A stretch of 14,088 nt of DNA. It comes from Leucogyrophana mollusca (taxonomy: Eukaryota > Basidiomycota > Agaricomycetes > Boletales). The stretch's first letter is position 1; each line of letters opens with the position of its first letter. Location of the stretch: the NCBI GenBank assembly GCA_021014945.1, contig MU266792.1, positions 1-14,088 of the forward strand. Reading direction: 5' to 3'. The notes beneath the pieces are model-generated. The model was not told the origin of the DNA. It saw only the letters and a list, made by a program, of their open reading frames with translations, and made no database searches. Position numbers and translations under genes: made by a program. Positions 1 to 8,195 of this stretch are shown piece by piece.

Positions 1-714
1 CGACCATGCGAGGTGTCCAATGATCGGAAAGAGGGAATATGGCAACTGGTGGCTTATTTCCCAAGCGGGACAAGGTCGAACAGACGCAACGGGGAAATAC
101 GACGTGAAAGACGCAGGATTGACCGGGAAACCTGAGGACGATGGGTGTTTTCGAAGGAATATCTGTCAGGTTGTCGAATAGCTTGATAGGTGTCATTGTA
201 ATCCATATTCAGAGCTACGGAACATCGAGGAAACAATGGGAAACATTGGAACGGTGACCTTATCGCGCGTTTCCCCAATAAAGAAATATGACTCAAAACG
301 CAGTGACTAGTAGCACTTGAGCCGTTACCTCCTCGTCTGTGCGCTGCGTGATATCATGGGCGGTTTGCGGGCGGTTTCCGTCGTCACAACGAACTGGTGC
401 GTCAGGCTTTCAGGTGTACGACGAGAAGTGCTGTTGAAGAATTTGAAGGGGCGCCCTGTTTAGTGTTTCGTGACAGTTCGCGACTCGCTACGATTGCAGC
501 AGGATTCTGAACCCAAAGAGGAAGTTTGATCGGGAGAGGAGATGGCGGCAGGGGCCAAGCAAGGGCCTGCACTTGGTCCGCGGCCGGCACTCACCGTTCA
601 GAGAGTATTGGTGCTGTAGCAGGACGACAACGAAAAGGCAAACATTGAGAACTGTTGGGAGTTTGTCACGTAAGACTATGGAGGGCCAAAATATATGGTA
701 ATATTGGATGCCAG
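1..714. other. Left non-coding stretch, no gene recognised
   Basis: No recognisable gene was found on either strand. Open frames of 60-97 codons exist (for example 54-296 and 488-733 on the minus strand), but they lack family motifs, convincing splice context or biased composition. A short direct repeat of GGGCGGTTT lies near 358-377. The right edge, from about 715, is the homologous 3' flank of gene A. The stretch may hold the promoter or end of a gene beyond the window, but nothing here proves that. Confidence 0.5.
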
Positions 715-785
715 TCGCTGAACCACGAACCACACAGATGGGGCTATCTAGCTACAGCGAAGACGAAGTCTAATGCGGGTAAGAG

Positions 786-799
786 AAAAAAAAAAAAAA
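786..799. repeat. A14 homopolymer tract downstream of gene A
   Basis: Fourteen adenines on the plus strand, so T14 in the gene A transcript sense about 35-48 nt past its stop. Gene B has a shorter, interrupted T-rich run at the equivalent place (about 7877-7892). This looks like slippage expansion of an inherited T-rich 3'UTR element. It is not a poly-A tail from retroposition, because it has the wrong orientation for gene A. Confidence 0.75.
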
Positions 800-833
800 G
801 AATTTGCAGAAAGGAGGAAATACTTGAAATCGT

Positions 834-1985
834 TTATTGGGCTTGCTCCCATTGTGCCCGGACCTTGCTCACTATAGCCATCCCCACGAGCGACTTTAGT
901 CGACCATCACCCGGAGAAGCGGTACCACCGCCAGCGACCTTCTTCTGAGATCGGAGAGCACTGATCTCTAGCTGTATTCTCGGGTTACTGGACACCACGG
1001 CATCTTCGGCCATCGGAGGAGCCCAGAACTTGCGGAGTCGCATTGAGGGAGCACCTGAGGAACTGGCAGTCCCCCGCAGGAAGGCGGTGGCGTACGAGAC
1101 TGGACCAGCGTCCTCTGATGTTGATAAACTTGGGGGAATGGCCATAGGAGATGGCGAAGTTGACAGCAGCGAGATCGGCCTAGAGGAATGACTTCCTTGG
1201 AGACATACAGAAACGGGCGAAGCTAGGACGTCAGGGCAGATCGGAGACACGTCGCCAGAGAATGGGGTGGTAAAGCTAGTCATCTCCGAGAGAGCGAAGG
1301 ATACTTCTGAAGAGGCGATGCTTGACATGGAAGATGAAGAACTTGGGGAACAGATTCCGCTGACACAAGAGTCGACCTCCGTTTCGGGGGATTTGTCGTA
1401 CATTGTCGGGCTGTGAATGTCTTCGACGCTACCGGGTACGACAATAGACCGAGAAGGAGTGGCTGGAACGACCTCCACAGGGATGCTCGGGGTGGCTGAC
1501 AGCATAGCGGAGATCGGACGGGGAATCAAGCAACCGACACCCCCCTCGCACTCCTTTCTCGGTGTTGGCACGAACCTTTGAGTGATCGAAGACGCACGGA
1601 AGTGATGAACCAGAATCGGGATACGAGAATGAAGGCCAAAGGAACGGAGAGAACTTGGGTTGAGAGCCGGATACACTGCTCTGGAGGGTGTTGAAATAGC
1701 CGCAAGAGTGCTGTTCTTCTGGGTCTCGATAGCGACGGACTGAATGACAATGACTGCGCTACTTTCTGGAGATCGAAGAGACAGTCGCCGAGCTTGAGCC
1801 TTCTTGACGAGGAAAAGGGGCTTGAGCTTCGAAACAAGTTCCGCGTGCATCTTGACAGCAGTATACGCAGGAACAGGCGGGAGGCGGCTGACTCGAGGGT
1901 TCCTGACGGCCGGGGTGGGCTTTGAGGCACCACGCTTGGAGTTCACAGAGGAGACGAAGAAGATACCTTGCTTGGAACCGGTCAT
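834..1985 (-). CDS. Gene A: unrecognised 383-aa Ser/Pro/Arg-rich protein, paralogue of gene B
   Basis: Function unknown; I do not recognise the family. A single uninterrupted exon of 383 codons. Three parts are visible. The N-terminal block (1-43) contains IFFVSSVNSKRGASKP and RNPRVSRLPP. One module (about 51-157) starts SKLKPLFLV and carries SRIPILVHHFR and CLIPRP. A Ser/Pro-rich, probably disordered middle (about 160-310) contains SSEVSFALSEMTSFTTP. The C-terminal block (314-380) contains SMRLRKFWAPP, EDAVVSSNPRIQLEISALRS, VAGGG and VSKVRAQWE. There is no signal peptide, membrane segment or catalytic motif. The start is fixed by gene B, which begins at the same residue, and both ATGs directly follow a likely 3' splice site. 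The pattern of conserved ends with a drifting middle suggests selection on a real protein. The basic blocks could bind nucleic acid or a partner, but that is a guess. Confidence 0.8.
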   Translation of the reverse strand: MTGSKQGIFFVSSVNSKRGASKPTPAVRNPRVSRLPPVPAYTAVKMHAELVSKLKPLFLVKKAQARRLSLRSPESSAVIVIQSVAIETQKNSTLAAISTPSRAVYPALNPSSLRSFGLHSRIPILVHHFRASSITQRFVPTPRKECEGGVGCLIPRPISAMLSATPSIPVEVVPATPSRSIVVPGSVEDIHSPTMYDKSPETEVDSCVSGICSPSSSSSMSSIASSEVSFALSEMTSFTTPFSGDVSPICPDVLASPVSVCLQGSHSSRPISLLSTSPSPMAIPPSLSTSEDAGPVSYATAFLRGTASSSGAPSMRLRKFWAPPMAEDAVVSSNPRIQLEISALRSQKKVAGGGTASPGDGRLKSLVGMAIVSKVRAQWEQAQ

Positions 1986-2272
1986 CTATAATCAGTCAAG
2001 TCAGATACATGTAAGTAGGATGTGGTGATCGAATGAGGGTTACTGTGTTGGCGTTCCGTGTGAGTCGAGGTGAGGCTTGATCTTGAGGATGGTGGGAGGG
2101 GATCAAGATATGGATGGAGGCCAACCGCGTACAGGACAGGTTCTTATACCCCAAGCTAATACTGAATCCAGATATGTTTCAAATAAAACCGCGCTGCCTT
2201 TAATAGATGATGACCTATGACCCAGTGTCATCCGCAAGTTGAGGTAATGGTGTTCTGGTGGTATCGGCCCAT
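1986..2272 (-). promoter_or_regulatory. Gene A promoter and 5' leader with candidate 5'UTR intron
   Basis: Reading on the minus strand, a TATA-like GTATAAG sits at 2149-2143, about 160 nt before the ATG. Blocks shared with the gene B promoter follow (2107-2092, 2057-2041). A candidate 58-nt 5'UTR intron spans 2043-1986. It begins GTAACC, has a CTGAC branch-like site 19 nt before the ATG, and ends TATAG directly at the ATG. Gene B has a 59-nt intron candidate at the same place. TATA and intron are inference; the conserved blocks are seen directly. Confidence 0.55.
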
Positions 2273-2290
2273 CAATACGCATGGCGCTCC

Positions 2291-3552
2291 GATTGCTTGT
2301 GTTTGAGTGGCTCAGCGTCGGGCGTAGAGTCGTTGTACGCGTGTGCCATGCATCGATCTCGCCGGGCGTAGACTCGACTGAACGTGAGTCACGGTCCCGC
2401 CCCAAGAAAAATCAGCGGGAGCGTAGGTCACGCCGAAGATTGGAGCACAGGCAATAGACCGAGTAGCTCACATCACACATCGATGTGCCTATTGTCGCCA
2501 CGGTGAATCAGTGGGGCAGTCGCAGGAAACCCGTAGACAGTAGCCCGGAAGGAAAGGGCGGACTTGAAATACAGAAGAAGGACCCGGAAGCCGCATCGAC
2601 CGCCCGCCGCAGAGGAAACCCGCGATATCGACCGCTCGTGCGTAAATATCGTTATCGTTCCAACTGATATCTTTCCTGGCATCAGACGCCGGGAAAGACA
2701 TCAGTTGGAACGACATCAATAGCTTGTAGTATGCCAAAATCAGACCTAGTGGTCGTAAACAATTTAAGGGGCATTTCGAAGCCGACGAGTCCTTATAAAG
2801 GTCACCTTCCTATCAATAACAAATACTAGCTTAAGAAGTCTTGGGTACGGACGCGGGTGTTCGGACCTGAAGGAAAGCCCTGGGGTGGCGAGTCGTCCGT
2901 CTTTCTTCGAAACTTTTGTTCTGCCCACGGGAGTCCAGTCTTCAAAAGGTATGTGCAAGTCAGCCGGACTCGAACCTCGTTGGAGTTCGGTTTGCTAGTG
3001 AAAGTAAGAAGCTATACTTGCGAAGATAGAGCCCGAAGCCTCCCCAGTGCGAAAATATCATAGGTCGAAGTCGGTTCGGTACTGGCATCCACGCGTCGGG
3101 GCGTTCCCATCAAAGACAGACCCATATATAGATGTTGGCTCTCACGCAGAAGTACGAATGAATGTCGAATGTTGAACCAATTGAACGTTGAAGTAACTGA
3201 ACTCGACCAACTGGCGGTGGTTGGGCAGCGGACCACCTTATGTGTTCACTCGTCATGTCCAAGAACAGTCCACAGGACTCCAATATGTGTATTCCCCGAT
3301 GTACAGCGCATTTCCAGAAGTACCAACATGCGAAGAGGGCCAATAAACAAAGAATAAGTTTCAGTCTTGAAATGTGTGGGTATGACCCAACTGTGGCGGA
3401 CAGAAAATTGATGATGGTGATGACGATGATGCAGAATGAGAAAGAAAAAAATCCAGGCGACGACAAGGCCGGCCGGTCATCGCCAACAGCTAACAAGAGT
3501 CCGATGCGTGCTATATACTGTACGAATTAGCATGAACGGAAGCAGGGGGTAT
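2291..3552. other. Non-coding spacer between gene A and LysM gene
   Basis: No gene recognised on either strand. Short open frames of 60-130 codons lack motifs and overlap each other in several frames. The stretch contains the 2655-2713 hairpin and a tRNA B-box-like motif at 2966-2976. It should also contain the 3' end of the LysM transcript close to 3552; no clear AATAAA was found on that strand. Confidence 0.5.
2655..2713. repeat. Near-perfect hairpin, 26-bp arms, 7-nt loop
   Basis: The left arm (2655-2680) starts TCGTTCCAACTGAT. The right arm (2688-2713) is its reverse complement except at two positions. The loop is ATCAGAC. One mismatch can be a G-U wobble in a plus-strand RNA and the other in a minus-strand RNA. 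No gene explains it. It could be a small-RNA precursor, the relic of a tiny foldback element, or a terminator-like or recombination product. Confidence 0.85.
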
Positions 3553-4360
3553 TTACGTCGACTCGTCGTCGCAGTCGTCGTCGTCGTCGTCGTCACCGTC
3601 ATCGTTGTCACTGTCGCTGTTACCAGTGGCGGAGGAGGAAGGAGCAGAAGAAGTAGCAGATGAGGTACCGCTGGCGGCAGGAGGGTTGCCATTCTCATCA
3701 CAGTAAGGGAGGTCGTCGCCGTCGCTGTTGGCGGCGGTTGCCGACGGAGGGATGGACGAGCCGGGAGGACTCCCAGCGGGGGCGGGGGGAACCTGAACGG
3801 TGCTGGCCGTGCACAACACCTGTTAAAAGGAGCAAAAATTAGTTGACCGGATCAGCCGTGGTAAATACACGACGGTGCATACCTCTCCGATGTAGATGTT
3901 GGTGCAGTCGGTGTTGATTTGAGGGTTGTTCAAGTACAAAATGGTGTTGTTAATGCCAGCAGCATTAGAGATGATGTCGCAGTCATCATTGGCCTGCACG
4001 ACGTAGGTAGTCGAGCAGTCTTCACCCTGCCATCCGAGACAATAGCTGGTGCCCGGGGCAATGTTGTTGCATTCATCGTCGATGATGCCGTTGTTCACGA
4101 CGGCAAGCTGGTACCTGCGAGATGGTTGGTAAATTGTGAGTACCCGGTCAACATGGGACTTACGTGGATACATTCTGGGCTGCAGAGATGCTGTCGCAGA
4201 TATCACCTTCTTGAGCGGTGTAGGTGCGAGTGCAGGTCTCCGCAGCGGCAACTAAGATAGAAATATCCGGCGTGAGCGCAAAGAATGGTTTAGAGAAAAA
4301 TCACTGACGCTGTGCTACGAACGGTAAGGCGATGAAAGCGGCGATGGTTCGGGTGAACAT
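3553..4360 (-). CDS. Secreted protein with two LysM domains and acidic tail
   Basis: Predicted to bind chitin or related N-acetylglucosamine polymers outside the cell (LysM/CBM50 family). Exons 4360-4309, 4251-4164, 4114-3883 and 3819-3553 join in frame into 212 aa; introns are 57, 49 and 63 nt with GTCAGT, GTAAGT and GTATGC donors. Residues 1-21 are a signal peptide (MFTRTIAAFIALPFVAQLAAA). LysM1 is about 24-73 (TYTAQEGDICDSIS, VVNNG, CLG). LysM2 is about 80-128 (YVVQANDDCDIIS, LYLNNPQIN, IYIGEVLC). Paired Cys and N-glycosylation sites (NVST, NNT) fit fungal LysM effectors. The tail is a Pro/Ser/Thr linker and a run rich in Asp with one Cys (193-212), with no GPI or membrane anchor. The start has A at -3 and gives the signal peptide; the in-frame upstream extension has no ATG. 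Whether it shields hyphae, suppresses plant immunity or acts in development cannot be read from the sequence. Confidence 0.92.
3556..3620 (-). repeat. GTC/GAC microsatellite encoding poly-Asp tail
   Basis: On the plus strand this is a run of TCG/GTC triplets with interruptions. On the gene strand it reads as GAC/GAT codons and gives seven consecutive Asp near the C terminus of the LysM protein. Triplet periodicity keeps the frame, so length change would alter only tail length. Confidence 0.8.
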
Positions 4361-4530
4361 ATTTGCGTGTGGGTGAGCTGAAACGAGCGTGTTTGAGATC
4401 AAGGAAAGACTGTGTTGGCTTCGTCGACGGAGGGCGCGACGAGAACGAGGGCGAGCTCGAAAATATGTGAGGACGAAGTGGGAGCGAAAGAAACAGCGTT
4501 GGGAGGAACAGAGACAACAACCCGGTATCT
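4361..4530 (-). promoter_or_regulatory. CT-rich leader upstream of LysM gene
   Basis: The plus strand is strongly purine-rich at about 4389-4520, so the LysM sense strand is pyrimidine-rich just before its ATG. This is common at transcription starts of well-expressed fungal genes. The ATG context is AAATATG. A possible TATAAG lies further out (about 4689-4684 on the minus strand), and a small palindrome GGATACGGTATCC lies at 4555-4567. No start site can be fixed from sequence. Confidence 0.4.
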
Positions 4531-5913
4531 CTATCTTTGGCCTTGACGCCACGTGGATACGGTATCCGAGTCTAGGTGCACTCGCTTGGCAACTGAACTC
4601 AAGCCAGAAGTCAACTCAGAACTGAGAAGACCCGCAAAAATCTTGCTAGAACGTCCAAACATGCTCCGTAATATCCCCCAACTTATACTAGCGGAACATC
4701 ACCAGTAAAATTGGACATCTTGACGCAACGCAGCCCCAGCTTCAAGTCGGTGTGGAAAAGCTTTGAAACATCATGATGGCCTGCCCAATTTTAACTCTTT
4801 TCTCACCAAGCACCATCTTAGCTCCATGATGAGATCCGTTTACAGAACGGGTCGGCGTAACCATGGACCGTAAAGTAACGGCCGACATGGCTGCCATGGC
4901 ACGATGGTCTTGGACAATGTGCTGGACATGAACTGTTCCTGACCCCCTGGCAAGGCAAGCAACCGACGTCCAGCTGCGGCATGACCGGCTTCGAAACGCC
5001 GCTTTTTATCTGGAGTGGCCCTTGTCAGCCCTTGTCGAGCAAACGTCCTCGAATCTTGATACGATGAAGCAGGCGAGTCTCTACCCTCTGATTCCACACT
5101 GTTAGGCTCGCACGCGTTCGGTCACATTGGGTTGGCACTGGCGTTGATTGTGATGCGTGATGGTTGATGCACTGATGGGTCAGCACTCAGCACTCCCGGA
5201 GCTTTCTTGCATACGGTTTGGGACCCCCAAGAGCAACCTCACTTCCGAAACAATTTTTAGAGGCAAATCCGCTCCTTGACACCCATCGTATAATATTCTG
5301 ATCTGCCTGGTACTAAGTACTACTTGCAGCGTACGGCGTGCTATGTACGCCTCTGATCGGCGTTCGACAGAGGTACTGGAGTGGCATTGGTCGAGATACG
5401 TATTACGAGCGAAAAGGTTTTTCCGAGTCGAAGTTCCGACCCCCATCGGAACTCATATCTCGGTGATGTCTTCATTCGATGGGCACGGGGAGCTTCCAAT
5501 GAAGCGGACAAGGCCATCAAGCAAAGAATCTAAGAAAGTCCCTCCTGTCATAGCTTCCGTACATTAAATAGTACTCGAAGTACGTGCATTCGAGAACAGC
5601 ATACACAGGATCACTAACTTTAGGAGGCACCAATAGGCGTGCAAGCTCATAGGTATTCGGCCGGCCCCAAGATCCAACGGTGTATCCGACCCTGGCCTCG
5701 TCAATGCACCGTAGGTCATCGCACTTGTACTTATCATTCCCCGATCGGCTCGCGAGGTTTATGAGTTTTGATCATCATTCGTGTGCGTTAACTGCGTGTT
5801 TGGGTGCGGGGAACTAGCTTCTCGCACTGTAGTAGTCTGCATGGAGCCATCGCAACAAACTCGTTACCTGACTCTCCAAGTACTGGGCCATAGACAGAGT
5901 CAGTATCAGCCAC
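4531..5913. other. Non-coding spacer between LysM gene and gene B promoter
   Basis: No gene recognised on either strand. Open frames at 4840-5097 and 5180-5446 (minus) and 5343-5567 (plus) show no domain or biased composition. A small 8-bp stem hairpin (AGTTCCGA...TCGGAACT) is present near 5432-5453. The stretch probably holds upstream control sequence for both divergent genes, LysM and gene B. Confidence 0.5.
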
Positions 5914-6203
5914 CGACCGATGCCGCCATAGAAGGTGACCCCTGTGTAGTGGCAGACATGACCAGCCCCGATGCACGCTACGGTTTTATTTAAAACAAGC
6001 CTGGTCTCAGTTTTCGTCCCGGGTATGAGAACCAGTCCAATACGTAGCTGACCTCCATCCACATCTTGATCCCCTCCCACTATCGTCAAGCACCCGGTTT
6101 CAAGGACGGCGCCTACTTCTCGACTAGTAAGGAACGCCAACACAGTACGCCTCACTTAGATATTTCATCTCACCATATATTTACCTAACTTGATCCGTCA
6201 TAG
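5914..6203 (+). promoter_or_regulatory. Gene B promoter and 5' leader with candidate 5'UTR intron
   Basis: Homologous to the gene A promoter at matching distance from the ATG. The place of A's GTATAAG reads GTATGAG here (6023-6029), so this copy has a weaker TATA-like site. A candidate 59-nt 5'UTR intron runs 6145-6203. It starts GTACGC, contains CTAAC 19 nt before the ATG and ends ATAG. If spliced there, an in-frame TAA in the preceding exon confirms that the ATG at 6204 is the start. Confidence 0.55.
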
Positions 6204-7862
6204 ATGACGAACTCCAAGCAAACCATTTTCTTCGTTTCGTCTGTAAATTCCAAGCGCGGTGCGTCGAAGCCTGCCCCGGTCGCCAGAAATCCTCGAGTTA
6301 GCCGCCTCCCACCTATCCCGGTATACACCAGTGTCACTCCGAAGGCTGCACTTTTGTCGAAACTGAAACCCCTTTTCCTCGTCGAGAAACTCAAAGCTGG
6401 ACGCCTATCCCTTCCCTCTGCTGAGCCGACCACGGAGGTAGCGTTCCGAGGGGGTAGGCCTTTCAAATTCATCTACCCAGTTCTCAACACGCCTCGGAGT
6501 ACTTCTATCGTTTCTTCTGGCATTCCGATCCTGATACAACCATTCAAACGGTCCTTGGCGACTACAAGGTACATTCCGGCAGCCAGGAAGCAGCGGAAAT
6601 CGGTGGTGTCTTGCCTGATCCCTCGACCGAGGTCTGTGAAGGCTGCGACCACCCACGAGGAGGTGAATTGCGTCGTCGGTGCAAAGACAGAATCTTCATC
6701 GAAGCTCAAGCCCCTTTTACTCGTCGAGAAGCTGAAGACTGGTCGCCTGTGTCGGCCATTTTCAGAGCCTATCGCGGACAGCTTTGTCGCCGCTACCGCC
6801 CTGGATTGCAAGAGCGACAATCACCCCGTGAGCCTCTCAGGTCCTCCCGCGACGTCTTTGAAATCCGCTACGAAAGTTCTTCCAGTATGTCGCGCCCATT
6901 CTCGGATTCCCATCCTGGTAAATCGCTTCCGAGCGTCCCTGGCCGCTGGAACGCGTATCCCGCCGGCAAGAAACGAGTTGAAATCGTATTCTAAGATTCC
7001 CCGGCCTACCTCATCGAGGCCGCATATTTGTCCGTTATTGGCTGTTTCTCCTCAACCACTTGTCATCTCGGGAGGATGTGAGGCCGCTATAAACGTGGAA
7101 TCACTCCAGGCGCCCAACAAAGGAGCGGATATGGACATCGATATTTCCCTTGGCGTAATGGGAATGTACTCGCCGGGGTCTCCATCGTCTGGGTCGAGTT
7201 CTGCGTCCTCAGATATGTCATTCGCTCTGTCAGATATAACTGGCATCACTGCCCCGTCTTCTGGTGACGCGTCTCCCTTCCGCCCCAGTGAGGTCAAGCG
7301 TGTTTGTGAACTTTCGTCGCCGTCACCGTTGACTTCGGCCTCATCTGTCGACCTCTGTGCTGCTCGACCTGGCAGCACCCGTGACATGGTTGACTGCTCC
7401 CGTTCGTCGGAACCTGACGCGTCCACGGCCCGTTCTATGTTAGCCCTTCGAGCTCCCGCTATCGTCATGTCGCAATCTGACGTCGTACGTATTCAAGAAC
7501 GTCGGCTCACTACGCCCGCCTCGTCCTCGCTGGCAATGACACTCCCCGCTTCTACGGATCTTTCGAGATTACCAACACTCGCCACATTCGGTCCGACGTC
7601 ATACGCACTCGCCTTCCGCCGAGGGACTTCGGGTTCGCCCAGCGTGCCCTCCATGCGCCTGCGCAAGTTCTGGGTTCCCCCTATCGCCGATGATGCTGTG
7701 GTTTCCAGCAACCCGAAGATACAAATGGAGATCAGTGCTCTTCGATCTCAGAGGAGGGTCGCTGGTGGTGGGGTCGCTTCTCTGGGCGGTGGTCGCCTGA
7801 ATTCGCTTGCTGGATTGGCTATTGTGAGCAAGGTCAGGGCGCAGTGGGAACACAGTTCATGA
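6204..7862 (+). CDS. Gene B: unrecognised 552-aa paralogue of gene A with duplicated internal module
   Basis: Function unknown; same unnamed family as gene A. A single open exon of 552 codons. The N-terminal block (1-43) and the C-terminal block (483-550: SMRLRKFWVPP, DDAVVSSNPKIQMEISALRS, VAGGG, VSKVRAQWE) match gene A closely. Between them the module present once in A appears twice, at about 52-142 and 166-269. Each copy starts SKLKPL-LVEKLK-GRL, then IPIL--FR-SL, then an IPxAR segment and IPRP. A Ser/Pro/Asp-rich middle (about 300-480) contains SSDMSFALSDITG, matching VSFALSEMTSF of gene A. No signal peptide, membrane segment or enzyme motif is visible; the protein is probably largely disordered and intracellular. 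It is convergent with the CSC1-type gene, 333 bp apart. The start matches gene A. Confidence 0.82.
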   Translation: MTNSKQTIFFVSSVNSKRGASKPAPVARNPRVSRLPPIPVYTSVTPKAALLSKLKPLFLVEKLKAGRLSLPSAEPTTEVAFRGGRPFKFIYPVLNTPRSTSIVSSGIPILIQPFKRSLATTRYIPAARKQRKSVVSCLIPRPRSVKAATTHEEVNCVVGAKTESSSKLKPLLLVEKLKTGRLCRPFSEPIADSFVAATALDCKSDNHPVSLSGPPATSLKSATKVLPVCRAHSRIPILVNRFRASLAAGTRIPPARNELKSYSKIPRPTSSRPHICPLLAVSPQPLVISGGCEAAINVESLQAPNKGADMDIDISLGVMGMYSPGSPSSGSSSASSDMSFALSDITGITAPSSGDASPFRPSEVKRVCELSSPSPLTSASSVDLCAARPGSTRDMVDCSRSSEPDASTARSMLALRAPAIVMSQSDVVRIQERRLTTPASSSLAMTLPASTDLSRLPTLATFGPTSYALAFRRGTSGSPSVPSMRLRKFWVPPIADDAVVSSNPKIQMEISALRSQRRVAGGGVASLGGGRLNSLAGLAIVSKVRAQWEHSS

Positions 7863-8195
7863 ACGAAACCCTTGAATTTTTTTCTTTCTTATTTCATAAT
7901 TCTTCTCATTCCATTCCCAGGATCTTATTGCCAGTTCTTACCTAGATAGCCCTATCTGTGGCTCCAGGTTCAGCGAGCAATACATTTTGGTTACTCCCAT
8001 CCATCGTCCTTTCAGAGCTGTGACATCTGCAAATGGCAATTCGAGCCTGGCTGTTGCAGCAAGTGACGCATGTTATAATTAAGGGTGAACGAACTATGAC
8101 TAAGGGAAAGAAGTGTCATGATGATCCAAATGCTTTCAATAAGTCTACAATGCATTACTGTCTGTATAGTCAATCCAAGACAACCTCGCTGTCTA
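7863..8195. other. Convergent intergenic region
   Basis: Holds the 3' ends of gene B (from the left) and the CSC1-type gene (from the right). A T-rich run follows the gene B stop, then the flank shared with gene A. No gene is seen. The short plus-strand frame at 8033-8230 has no recognisable content. Confidence 0.6.

Larger units (their letters stand above)
715..2272 (-). repeat. Left arm of inverted gene duplication (A copy)
   Basis: This arm matches, in inverted orientation, the arm at 5914-7977. Anchors seen directly are a 3'-flank block at 733-753 plus TCGCTGAACC at 715-724, the whole coding region of gene A, TACTGTGTTGGCGTTCC (17 nt, 2041-2057), GTGGGAGGGGATCAAG (16 nt, 2092-2107), and a block around 2255-2270 containing TGGTGGTATCGG. 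Distances from the start and stop codons agree within a few bases between arms: about 285 versus 288 upstream, and about 119 versus 115 downstream. The whole transcription unit was therefore copied. Exact ends need a dot-plot. Confidence 0.85.
5914..7977 (+). repeat. Right arm of inverted gene duplication (B copy)
   Basis: Counterpart of 715-2272 in opposite orientation. Shared blocks are CCGATGCCGCCA near 5917-5928, a GGTTTTATTT-containing block near 5980-5992, CTTGATCCCCTCCCAC (16 nt, 6065-6080), GGAACGCCAACACAGTA (17 nt, 6131-6147), the coding region, and a 3' flank at 7941-7977 with AGATAGCC and GGTTCAGCGA. This arm is about 500 bp longer, mostly because of the internal module duplication and a longer middle in gene B. 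Confidence 0.85.

Noticed and set aside
54..733. Open frames of 60-80 codons on the minus strand at the left edge
   Set aside because: No motifs, no splice-supported extension, and overlapping frames of similar length are open by chance.
786..799. A14 tract as the poly-A tail of a retroposed gene A
   Set aside because: It is T-rich in the gene A sense, and promoter and 3' flank were copied too, so the duplication was at DNA level.
2966..2976. Functional tRNA suggested by the B box
   Set aside because: No A box, the T stem does not pair well and no anticodon arm is clear; kept only as a low-interest relic.
4361..4552. Upstream in-frame extension of the LysM protein
   Set aside because: There is no ATG in the extension (the first codon is GTG), and it would bury the signal peptide.
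4840..5446. 85- and 88-codon minus-strand frames between the LysM gene and gene B
   Set aside because: Composition and content look random; no signal peptide, domain or splice context.
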